Source: CAYLJO01 sp964383905 (lineage in GTDB: Bacteria > Acidobacteriota > Blastocatellia > Pyrinomonadales > Pyrinomonadaceae). From it: 37,703 nucleotides of DNA. Position numbers and translations under genes: made by a program. The notes under the pieces were generated by a model. It had not been told where the DNA came from. It did not search any database and worked only from the letters and a program-made list of their open reading frames with translations. Below are positions 31,177 through 37,703 of this stretch, piece after piece (position 1 is the stretch's first letter; each line of letters opens with the position of its first letter). The DNA is taken from assembly GCA_964383905.1 (NCBI GenBank), contig CAYLJO010000037.1, forward strand, positions 1-37,703, in the 5' to 3' direction.

Positions 31177-32400
31177 TTAGAATTTGGCTTTCCCACCGGA
31201 CGGGAGCAGGGACGCGCGATGTGTGGCTCGCGCCACGCGCCGCCGCACGTAATCACTTGTGCCAAACAGGGCGATGGCAACTTCGGCCAGACCCGGAACA
31301 AATGCGGCCCGGCGCATCAACGCACACACGCGCAGGCGCGTGCTGAATTTCTCGTGGTAACGAGCGCGGTAGTCGGCGGCGAGGCTCTCGAAGGAGGCGC
31401 CCGCGCGCAGTGGCGCTAACCGGCGGAGGATGACACCGGCCGCAAGCTCACCGCTTTCGAGCGCCATCAACATTCCGCTGCCCGTAAACGGATCAATAAA
31501 CGAAGCGGCGTCGCCGACGGCAAGGAGCCCGGCGGCGGGGACAATCTCACGGCGACCGAAGCTGTTGAGCGCGACGCTTAGCCAATGGGTGCGGACGCGT
31601 GCACCGGCGAGTGTAAGCTGAGCGCGCCGGTTCCGCATCACGACTTCGCGCACCACTCTTTCCGCGTCGCTGCCGCACGCGCACACGTCGCGGGCCGCAC
31701 AGATGAAACAGAGATTGCTCAGCCCGCCTTCCACGCGACTCAATCCACCGTAGCCGCCGGGATAAAAGTAGATTTCGCAATGGCCTTCGGCGACACACGC
31801 GTCTTCGAGATGGGCCTTGAAAGCGACGAGTGTGGCGCGCCGATTTTTCCCGTGAGCACTGCTCCCCTTCTTCGCGAGGTAGCGTGCGAGAGAGCGCGTC
31901 CTCCCCGTGGCATCAATCGCCACGAGCGAATCGTAGGTACGCATGGCCTCTTTTACTTTCAAGCAGACGCCTCGCACACGCCCGTCCCGTATGATCAGGC
32001 CGGCAGATTGCGCTTCCTCCAGGACATCGACATTCGCGTCACGCGCGCATGTGAGCAGACCCATATCCATCTCGGCGCGGCTTAAACCTAGGGCGTACTG
32101 GCCGCGAGTTCCGAACCATTCGCTGGGCACGTTGATGCTGCTTCCACCGCGCGCATAAAAGACCGTCTCGACCAGGCGCACGCCGCCCGCCCCCATCAGT
32201 CGATCCGCGACGCCGAGCCGCTCAAAGTGCTCCAGGCATTCCGGCGAAATGAACTCTCCACACAGCTTCGCCCGCGGAAACTTCTTCTTCTCGGCAAGCA
32301 GCACGTGCGCCCCACGCGTCGCGAGGTGAATCGCCGCACTCGTGCCGGCCGGGCCGCCGCCGACGATCACCACGTCGTAACTTTTACGTGTCGCGCTCAT
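31177..32400 (-). CDS. FAD-dependent oxidoreductase, geranylgeranyl-reductase-like
   Basis: A 407-residue flavoprotein. The FAD-binding motif is VVIVGGGPAGTSAA (10-23, GxGxxG type), followed by the second-site AEKKKFPRAKLCGEFISPEC (about 36-55), whose P-R-x-K-x-C-G is the mark of the geranylgeranyl reductase group. The C-terminal flavin motif is LLAVGDAASFIDPFTGSGM (about 288-306). Length is normal. It is the third gene of a ketosynthase, methyltransferase, oxidoreductase operon, 39 bases after the methyltransferase, suggesting late oxidation or reduction of a polyketide- or fatty-acid-like product. Weak ribosome-binding site. Confidence 0.9.
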   Translation of the reverse strand: MSATRKSYDVVIVGGGPAGTSAAIHLATRGAHVLLAEKKKFPRAKLCGEFISPECLEHFERLGVADRLMGAGGVRLVETVFYARGGSSINVPSEWFGTRGQYALGLSRAEMDMGLLTCARDANVDVLEEAQSAGLIIRDGRVRGVCLKVKEAMRTYDSLVAIDATGRTRSLARYLAKKGSSAHGKNRRATLVAFKAHLEDACVAEGHCEIYFYPGGYGGLSRVEGGLSNLCFICAARDVCACGSDAERVVREVVMRNRRAQLTLAGARVRTHWLSVALNSFGRREIVPAAGLLAVGDAASFIDPFTGSGMLMALESGELAAGVILRRLAPLRAGASFESLAADYRARYHEKFSTRLRVCALMRRAAFVPGLAEVAIALFGTSDYVRRRVARATHRASLLPSGGKAKF

Positions 32401-32410
32401 CTGGCTAAAG

Positions 32411-32470
32411 TTTCGAGCTCCGAGTTTAGAGTTCCGAGCTCAGCCTCCGTTTTCACCTCGGAGCCTTGAA
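32411..32470. repeat. GAGCTC/CTCCGAG-type intergenic repeat
   Basis: Two GAGCTC palindromes (32415-32420, 32436-32441) and an inverted pair CTCCGAG (32418-32424) / CTCGGAG (32457-32463). The last 10 codons of the methyltransferase gene are encoded inside this repeat, so its native C-terminus may have been altered by it. Confidence 0.5.
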
Positions 32471-33186
32471 TCCCGAGACTCAGATACAGGTTTTTCTCCG
32501 CTGAGGACTAATCTGAAAGGGAAACGACGCTCGACGCTGATGTTGACGAGAGCCGCACGCCGGGCCAGGTGGCGCAGCTCGTCGGGTTGAAAACTGCGCA
32601 GGATGGAGAGCGCACCGTCTGCGCGTATCAAACGGTTATGCAGAAAGAGACGACCCACCGTCGTATAGAGAAGATAAGCAAGCGGGAGGCGGTGAAGATC
32701 TATGACAAAGATGCGGCGACGTGCGACGCGGCCGAGCTCGCGCAGAATTGCGACCACCCCTTCATCTCTGAAGTGATGCGTAAAGAGCGAGCAGATCGCA
32801 TAATCGAAGCCGCCGTCGGCGAAGGGCAGACGGCGCGCATCGCCGCGAACGGAGCTGATGCAGGCAAATTCCTGTGATTCTTCACGGATGGCACGTGCGG
32901 AGCGCTCGTTCAATTCGAGGCCGACGAGCGTGGCGCGCCGTCCGGTCTCGCGCGCCCACAGGGCTGTGGCGCGGAGCAGCTCGCCTGAGCCTGCGCCCAC
33001 GTCGAGCATCGAGAAGCTGCCGCTCTCGATACGTGGAAAGAGCGAACGGCTGAGCGCGCTCGTGTCGCCGAGATAACGGTTGATGCGCCGCAGCTCGACG
33101 AGGCAGCCCTCATATTCTTCGGGCGTATAATCACCTTTATCAAGATGCTCAAGCTCGTCACTGCGATGGCGAAAGCGGTCAAACAT
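32440..33186 (-). CDS. class I SAM-dependent methyltransferase
   Basis: A 248-residue enzyme. I chose the ATG at 33186 (MFDRFRHRSDELEHLDKGDY); a GTG at 33216 would add ten residues. The SAM motif I is MLDVGAGSGEL (60-70), followed by VGLELNERSA (about 87-96), RGDARRLPFADGGFDYAICS (about 114-133) and the typical LRELGRVARRRIFVIDLHRL (about 146-165). The N-terminal part (YEGCLVELRRINRYLG) resembles methyltransferases that sit beside type III polyketide synthases and flavin oxidoreductases. It is the middle gene of the operon, 51 bases after the ketosynthase stop. Confidence 0.9.
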   Translation of the reverse strand: MFDRFRHRSDELEHLDKGDYTPEEYEGCLVELRRINRYLGDTSALSRSLFPRIESGSFSMLDVGAGSGELLRATALWARETGRRATLVGLELNERSARAIREESQEFACISSVRGDARRLPFADGGFDYAICSLFTHHFRDEGVVAILRELGRVARRRIFVIDLHRLPLAYLLYTTVGRLFLHNRLIRADGALSILRSFQPDELRHLARRAALVNISVERRFPFRLVLSGEKPVSESRDSRLRGENGG

Positions 33187-33237
33187 GGCGATCGATGATC
33201 GGCGACAAGCCAGCACAGGTCTTGGTCCCGTTGCCTG

Positions 33238-34518
33238 TCACTTGCTACCTGCCATCAGTTTTTCAATAACGAGCGCGCTGTTTTTCGAGCCGAAGCCGAT
33301 GCAGTTGCAGAGGGCGACGCGGACGCTCGCCTCGCGCGCCTCGTTCGGGACGTAGTCAAGATCGCATTGGGGGTCAGGCTCATCAAGATTTATCGTTGGC
33401 GGGATGGTGTTCGTGTGCATCGCGCAGAGCGCCGCGCCGAGCCCCGCCCCCCCGCTCGCACCCTGCGGATGACCGATCTGCGATTTCGTCGCCGACATCG
33501 GAATTTTCCGCGCCTGCTCCCGGAGGGCGATCTTCAACGCGTGCGTCTCTATGCGGTCGTTAAGCACGGTCGAGGTCCCATGAAGGTTAACGTAATCTAT
33601 CTCCTGCGGCGTGCGCCTGGCATCCGCCATCGCCAGGGACATGGCGCGCGCCGGCTCTTCCCCCGTCTCCGCAAGGCGGACGCGATGGTAGGCGTCGCAC
33701 GTCGCGCCGTACCCGGTAATCTCCGCGTAAATTCTCGCGCCCCTCTTTTTGACGTGCTCATACTCTTCAAGTACGTAAATCCATGCGCCTTCGCCCAGCA
33801 CGATCCCGGAACGATCGAGCGAAAAGGGGCGGGAGGCGCGCTTAGGCTCATCATTCCATTCGCCGGTCAGCACAGTCATGACATTGAACGCGGCGAGAAT
33901 TCCGGGCGCGATGGGGGCGTCGACTCCGCCGGTGAGCATCGCTTCCTGGCGGCCGAGCGCAATGTGCTCGGCGGCATAGGCGATGGCGTCGGTCGAGCTG
34001 GTACAGCCGGTTGAGATAATGTGCGAGAGGCCGCGCAGGCCGAAAGCCATTGAGAGCTCGCTCGAGAGGCCCCCGTGCGTTGACGAAGGGATGGTGTAGA
34101 TGCTGGCCCCGCTGCCGTCGCGGGTGAAATAGAGCTCGTACTGCTTCTCCGTGAAGGCGAGACCCCCGCCGCCCGTGCCCAGCACGACACCAATCCCGCG
34201 GCGCTCCTCCAGTGTGAGATCGCTCGTCTCTATCCCGGCGTCCTTCAAAGCCTCACGGGAAGCGGCGAGCGCGAGCGGCACGGTGCGGGGAACGTGTTTG
34301 CGGTCTTTCGGATTGAGCTGCGACTCCCAATCGAAGTCCCGCACTTCGGCGGCGATCTTGACAGGAGCGCCGGCAACGTCGAAGCTTTCGATGCGCCGCA
34401 CGCCGCTCTCACCCCGACGAAGCGCGTCCCAGTAAGCCTCACGCCCGATCCCGATCGGCGTGACACAACCCATTCCAGTAATTACGACACGTTGTGGTGG
34501 CTTCCAACGTCTCAGCAT
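33238..34518 (-). CDS. beta-ketoacyl-ACP synthase (FabF/KAS II-like)
   Basis: A 426-residue condensing enzyme of full length. The catalytic triad is Cys172 (STGCTSSTDA), His313 (NLHGTSTVLND) and His350 (with Lys345 in SATKSQIGHPQG). The start VVITGMGCVTPIGIG (11-25) and the end NCIGFGSKNSALVIEKL are typical. It may be a housekeeping fatty-acid enzyme, but the absence of fabD, fabG or acpP and the presence of methyltransferase and flavin oxidoreductase genes behind it suggest a specialised acyl or polyketide product. The Shine-Dalgarno (GAGGAG) is rather far, about 12-14 bases upstream. Confidence 0.93.
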   Translation of the reverse strand: MLRRWKPPQRVVITGMGCVTPIGIGREAYWDALRRGESGVRRIESFDVAGAPVKIAAEVRDFDWESQLNPKDRKHVPRTVPLALAASREALKDAGIETSDLTLEERRGIGVVLGTGGGGLAFTEKQYELYFTRDGSGASIYTIPSSTHGGLSSELSMAFGLRGLSHIISTGCTSSTDAIAYAAEHIALGRQEAMLTGGVDAPIAPGILAAFNVMTVLTGEWNDEPKRASRPFSLDRSGIVLGEGAWIYVLEEYEHVKKRGARIYAEITGYGATCDAYHRVRLAETGEEPARAMSLAMADARRTPQEIDYVNLHGTSTVLNDRIETHALKIALREQARKIPMSATKSQIGHPQGASGGAGLGAALCAMHTNTIPPTINLDEPDPQCDLDYVPNEAREASVRVALCNCIGFGSKNSALVIEKLMAGSK

Positions 34519-34721
34519 AACCGGTTCGTTCTCCTCGAGTTATGATGACTCGACTGTTTATGACAGAAGAGACGCCCGCAGCATAACATCCCCGCGACGC
34601 AACTGCTAAGCAGCCAAAAGATTCCTACCTCAAAGGTAGGTCAGATATTCCGTCATGATAAGAACTCAGATCGTCCAGATCAGCTTCCGCCATACAGTGC
34701 GCCGAGGCGCCATTAAAATGC

Positions 34722-34758
34722 AAAAGGAGCCGGATGCCTTTTGATCGCATCCGGCTCC
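34722..34758 (-). terminator. intrinsic terminator after the SPFH gene
   Basis: On the minus strand GGAGCCGGATG (34758-34748) pairs exactly with CATCCGGCTCC (34736-34726), 11-base loop, followed by TTTTGCATTTT. It is 76 bases after the SPFH gene stop. The rest of the 34519-34833 gap shows nothing else. Confidence 0.9.
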
Positions 34759-34833
34759 CTGGCTGGGATTGGGCTGATTTTATCTTTAATGGTCACGGGT
34801 GCGTGCGGCGGCCCGAGGCGCACCGTTGGCCGA

Positions 34834-36009
34834 TCAAGCGGACGGCTGTGGTGAGCCGGCGGCCTCGATCTTTGTTCCGCAGTTATTGCAGAATTTCACG
34901 CCGGGCGCGACTTCGGCCTGGCAGTTCGGGCACTTCGCCTTTTCTTGTTCCTGTTTGGCCCCGCACTCGGTGCAGAACTTTGCGCCCGCGTGGAGCTGCG
35001 CGCCGCACTTGACGCAGGCGACCATGGCGGGGGCGACCTCCATTTTTGCCCCGCACTCATTGCAGAACTTCGAGGCGGGATTGTTTGATGCGCCGCACTT
35101 CGGGCATTTAGCCGTCGTCGCGCTGTCGCCGCCCTGCTGCGGCTGCGGTTTCGTGGCGTTCGCCATCGCCCCGGCCATCACGTTGCCGACGGCGAAGCCG
35201 GCGCCGAGACCCGCGCCGAGGCCCGCCCCGCCCGGATTCTGGGCCGCATCACGCAGTGCGTCGGCCGCCTGAAATTGCGTGTAGCGGTTCGCGTCGCCGA
35301 GCACGCCCATCGAAGTCCGCTTGTCCATCGCCGCTTCGACCTCGGGCGGAAGCGAGATGTTTTCGATGGTGAACTTGGTGAGCTCCAGCCCAAGGGTGTG
35401 GAAATCTTCGTTCATCTTGGTGCGTGAGAACCTGCCGAGCTCGTCGTAGTTCGAGGCGAGATCAAGCGCGGCGATCTTTGATTGGCCGAGGGCGTCGGTG
35501 AAGCCGCTGACGAGCGTGCGTTTGAGCTGGCCTTCGATGTCTTCGGTCTCAAAGCGGCCGTTGGTTCCGGCGACTTCCCGGATGAAAGCGCGCGGGTCGG
35601 AGACGCGCATCGAATAGATGCCGAAAGCGCGCAGGCGCACCATCCCGAAGTCCGCATCGCGCATCATGATCGGATTCGCCGTGCCCCACTTGCGGTCGGT
35701 GAACTGCTTGGTGTTGACGAAATAGACTTCCGCCTTGAAGGGGGAATTGAAGCCATATTTCCACGCGCCGAGTTTGGTCAGGATGGGTGTATTGCCGCCG
35801 TCAATGGTGTAGTGGCCCGGAGGGAAAACGTCCGCGATCTGGCCCTCATGAACGAAAACGGCCGCTTGCGATTCGCGCACGATCAGCTGCGCGCCGTTCT
35901 TAATCTCCTGATTCTGGACGGGAAAGCGATAAAGCATCGTGTTGCTCGATTCGTCGAGCCACTCGATGACTTCAATCAACTGTGTGCGGAGGGTATCAAA
36001 GATTCCCAT
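34834..36009 (-). CDS. SPFH-domain protein with C-terminal zinc ribbons (YdjI-like)
   Basis: A 391-residue protein with AAGGAG twelve bases before the ATG. The N-terminal two thirds are an SPFH/band-7-type domain of the virion-core-like group (VIEWLDESSNTMLYRFPVQN, QAAVFVHEGQIADVFPPGHY, about 13-70; SLPPEVEAAMDKRTSMGVLG, about 218-237). A Gly/Ala-rich segment follows (about 255-282), then three zinc ribbons: CPKC/CNEC, CVKC/CTEC and CPNC/CNNC (about 300-380). In Bacillus the relative YdjI helps bring PspA to the membrane; a membrane-stress role is inferred here. It has its own terminator and looks monocistronic. Confidence 0.9.
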   Translation of the reverse strand: MGIFDTLRTQLIEVIEWLDESSNTMLYRFPVQNQEIKNGAQLIVRESQAAVFVHEGQIADVFPPGHYTIDGGNTPILTKLGAWKYGFNSPFKAEVYFVNTKQFTDRKWGTANPIMMRDADFGMVRLRAFGIYSMRVSDPRAFIREVAGTNGRFETEDIEGQLKRTLVSGFTDALGQSKIAALDLASNYDELGRFSRTKMNEDFHTLGLELTKFTIENISLPPEVEAAMDKRTSMGVLGDANRYTQFQAADALRDAAQNPGGAGLGAGLGAGFAVGNVMAGAMANATKPQPQQGGDSATTAKCPKCGASNNPASKFCNECGAKMEVAPAMVACVKCGAQLHAGAKFCTECGAKQEQEKAKCPNCQAEVAPGVKFCNNCGTKIEAAGSPQPSA

Positions 36010-36164
36010 GTTGCTTTCAATCTCCTTTTGCGCGGCGCGTTTCGGTTCAGGGCGCAGCCGCCAGATATTATACGGTTAAACACAGGGCAAGGTTCACACA
36101 ACCGGCGCGGAACTTTGCGGATAAACTATTGCACAAAAAGGCGATGAAATAAAGGATAAAAGAA

Positions 36165-36250
36165 GAGACCAAGGAGAGTGGGCGACGCGGCGACCAGGGA
36201 GATAAAACAACATTTCACCGCGTCGCCTCCGTCACCTCGGTCTCCGCGTC
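36165..36250. repeat. GACGCGG-type imperfect hairpin
   Basis: GAGACC (36165-36170) with GGTCTC (36239-36244), and GCGACGCGG (36182-36190) with CCGCGTCGC (36218-36226), fold as a long imperfect hairpin. The right side encodes the last residues of the VanZ-like gene. Same word family as the repeat at 16137. The remaining 36010-36231 gap holds only the SPFH leader. Confidence 0.6.
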
Positions 36251-36732
36251 CGGCTCTTCAGCTTCCGCCGGGCCGCGCATAAGAGGAGGGCGGTGAAGCC
36301 GCCTGATGTATCAAGGAGGCTGTCGTAGATCGAGGCGGTGCGCGACGGCACGAAGCTTTGGTGAAACTCGTCAAAGAGCGAGTAGAAAATAAGCAGCAGG
36401 AGCGCCGCGAAGAACCATCCGCGGCGCAGGGTATCCTGTGACGAACCCGTAAAGGCGCGCGCGGCGAGTAGCCCGAAGACGGCGTACTCCGTAAAGTGTG
36501 CGGCCTTGCGCACAAGAAAATGCGCGAGATTGATGCTCGCTTCGCTGGCGTGTGGGAACAGCCAGAGCAGGAGTGGGCGTAGGATGGACGAGGTGTTGGC
36601 GGCCGAGAACGTGCCGGTCGAAGCAAAAAATATCAGGGCCATCCAGAAAGCGAGCGGGCCGTAGCGCCACATACGCCCGTGCTTCGCTTCGCCACCCGCC
36701 GACGGTTCTATTGTTTCGTTCCGCGCGACCAT
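36232..36732 (-). CDS. VanZ-like membrane protein
   Basis: A 166-residue protein with about four hydrophobic helices (about 28-42, 72-95, 105-122, 140-155). The VanZ signature is RKAAHFTEYAVFGLL (about 75-89) and YSLFDEFHQSFVPSRTASIY (about 117-136), continuing DSLLDTSGG. Members are inner-membrane proteins; the prototype gives low-level teicoplanin resistance, but most relatives have unknown envelope roles, and no vancomycin gene is nearby. AGGG lies four bases before ATG 36732. Its C-terminus (RTRRPR) runs into a dispersed repeat. Confidence 0.88.
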   Translation of the reverse strand: MVARNETIEPSAGGEAKHGRMWRYGPLAFWMALIFFASTGTFSAANTSSILRPLLLWLFPHASEASINLAHFLVRKAAHFTEYAVFGLLAARAFTGSSQDTLRRGWFFAALLLLIFYSLFDEFHQSFVPSRTASIYDSLLDTSGGFTALLLCAARRKLKSRTRRPR

Positions 36733-36743
36733 CTCGCCCTGGC

Positions 36744-36780
36744 AAAAATGAAGGGAAGCGGCCGGGCCGGCTTCCCTTCA
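36744..36780 (-). terminator. intrinsic terminator after atpG
   Basis: On the minus strand TGAAGGGAAGC (36780-36770) pairs exactly with GCTTCCCTTCA (36759-36749), then TTTTTG. It starts 25 bases after the atpG stop. Confidence 0.92.
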
Positions 36781-36804
36781 CGCTCATCACTCGCGGCGGG
36801 CAGT

Positions 36805-37698
36805 TTAAAGCGCCGACGCGCCGGACACCACCTCAATGATCTCGTTCGTAATCGCCGCCTGCCGGATGCGGTTCATCTTGAGTGTCAGCGAGCTGATCAA
36901 CTCGCCGGCGTTCTTCGATGCGGAATCCATCGCCGTCATGCGCGCCCCGTGCTCGGACGCGACCGACTCAAGCAGGGCGCGGAAGATTTGCGTTTCCACG
37001 AGGCGCGGGAGCAGGCGACTGAAAATCTGTTCGGGCGGCTGCTCGTAGATGTATTCCGTCAAGGTGGGGGCGGGTGCCTTGGCGTCGGCCGGCTCGTCCG
37101 ATCTTTCGGTGGCCCGTACGACGGGGAGCAGTTGTTCGACGACGACGCGCTGTTGAAGGGCGGACTTGAACTCGTTGTAGATGATAAAAACTTTGTCGAG
37201 CTCCCGATCTTCCGTGAAGCTTTTGATCACGTCACGTGCGACATCAAGCGCCTCCGAATATTCGACGCGGCCTTTGCCCATCAGTCCAATGTATTCTCCG
37301 ATGAACGTGACGTTGCGGCGGCGAAAGAAGTCCCTCCCCTTGCGGCCGATCGGCAGCATCTCGATGCTCTTGCCCGCGTTTTCACGGATGAAAGCCTGCG
37401 CCGCCTTGGTCAGGTTGGCGTTGAAGGCGCCGCACAAGCCTTTGTCGGCAGTAATAAGCACGACGAGGTAACGGTCATCACCGCGCTGGTCCAGCAGCGG
37501 GTGGTGGAAATTCTCGTCGGTGTGTGCGGCCAGATCGCCGAGCACTTCCAGCATCTTGTTGGCGAACGGGCGCGCCGCGACGACATGGTCTTGCGCACGC
37601 TTGAGCCGCGCCGCCGACATCATCTTCATCGCCTTAGTGATCTGCTGCGTGTTTTTGACGGACCTGATCCGGCGACGTATGTCTAACAGGTTTGCCAT
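36805..37698 (-). CDS. atpG: F-type ATP synthase gamma subunit
   Basis: A 297-residue protein, the rotating shaft of the F1 part at the cytoplasmic membrane. The N-terminal helix MANLLDIRRRIRSVKNTQQI and TKAMKMMSAARLKRAQ are the classic beginning; ITADKGLCGAFNANL (about 82-96) is the central Rossmann-like strand, and the C-terminal helix reads ASEHGARMTAMDSASKNAGE then LTLKMNRIRQAAITNEIIEV. Full length. The other F1 genes would lie to the right, outside the window. A strong terminator follows, and no atpD or atpC comes after it, so the operon is split here. Confidence 0.97.
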   Translation of the reverse strand: MANLLDIRRRIRSVKNTQQITKAMKMMSAARLKRAQDHVVAARPFANKMLEVLGDLAAHTDENFHHPLLDQRGDDRYLVVLITADKGLCGAFNANLTKAAQAFIRENAGKSIEMLPIGRKGRDFFRRRNVTFIGEYIGLMGKGRVEYSEALDVARDVIKSFTEDRELDKVFIIYNEFKSALQQRVVVEQLLPVVRATERSDEPADAKAPAPTLTEYIYEQPPEQIFSRLLPRLVETQIFRALLESVASEHGARMTAMDSASKNAGELISSLTLKMNRIRQAAITNEIIEVVSGASAL

Positions 37699-37703
37699 AA
37701 CTA

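Noticed and set aside
1..37703. CRISPR arrays, tRNA and rRNA genes, complete insertion sequences
   Set aside because: None was seen by eye: no regularly spaced repeats of 25-40 bases, no tRNA T-arm pattern with a matching acceptor stem, no transposase frame. Faint or degenerate cases could be missed without a search.

Overview
The window reads as a metagenome-assembled scaffold from a high-GC, didermic, non-model bacterium, most likely an Acidobacteriota (Blastocatellia-like). This is inferred from the 1277-residue Oar-type TonB-dependent receptor with an N-terminal carboxypeptidase-regulatory domain, several small secreted proteins of kinds common in that phylum, and the gene style. Two runs of exactly 100 N, each flanked by a direct duplication (55 bp and 17 bp), mark scaffold joins rather than biology.

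Layout. 1-1181: minus-strand small ORFs separated by attC-like imperfect hairpins, interpreted as a fragment of an integron gene-cassette array without a visible integrase; one cassette encodes an Imm10-like protein. 1274-6006: minus-strand DUF488 gene, then a compact four-gene run (fused aconitase/isopropylmalate-dehydratase-like enzyme, CYTH protein, RsiV/DUF3298-like lipoprotein, DUF2905 membrane protein). 6238-10142: plus-strand secreted protein, moaA, then a TPP riboswitch with an intrinsic terminator in front of thiC. 10204-12950: a decayed accessory island with a GxxExxY pseudogene (two in-frame stops), an orphan Type III-like DNA methyltransferase and the N-terminal stub of its lost helicase/restriction partner, separated by copies of one dispersed inverted repeat. 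13034-18177: minus-strand genes including a HAS-barrel protein, a zinc-ribbon membrane protein and a NurA-domain nuclease (a HerA/NurA-like set with no HerA ATPase in view), secreted proteins and a TPR protein. 18748-24705: secreted proteins, plus a WYL-domain regulator divergent from an SDR and a DHFR-like reductase, with a palindromic operator candidate between them. 25125-30844: TonB C-terminal-domain protein broken by a gap, an alpha/beta hydrolase and the large TonB-dependent receptor. 31177-34518: a three-gene ketosynthase, methyltransferase, FAD-oxidoreductase operon. 34834-37698: SPFH/zinc-ribbon protein, VanZ-like protein, and atpG closed by its own terminator.

Intergenic spaces are rich in short dispersed repeats of several families, some of which run into the ends of genes and create false N-terminal extensions. 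The most interesting parts are the cassette array at the left edge, the repeat-bounded GxxExxY/methyltransferase island, the HAS-barrel/zinc-ribbon/NurA operon and the ketosynthase trio. All functions are read from sequence motifs by eye; no database search was run.
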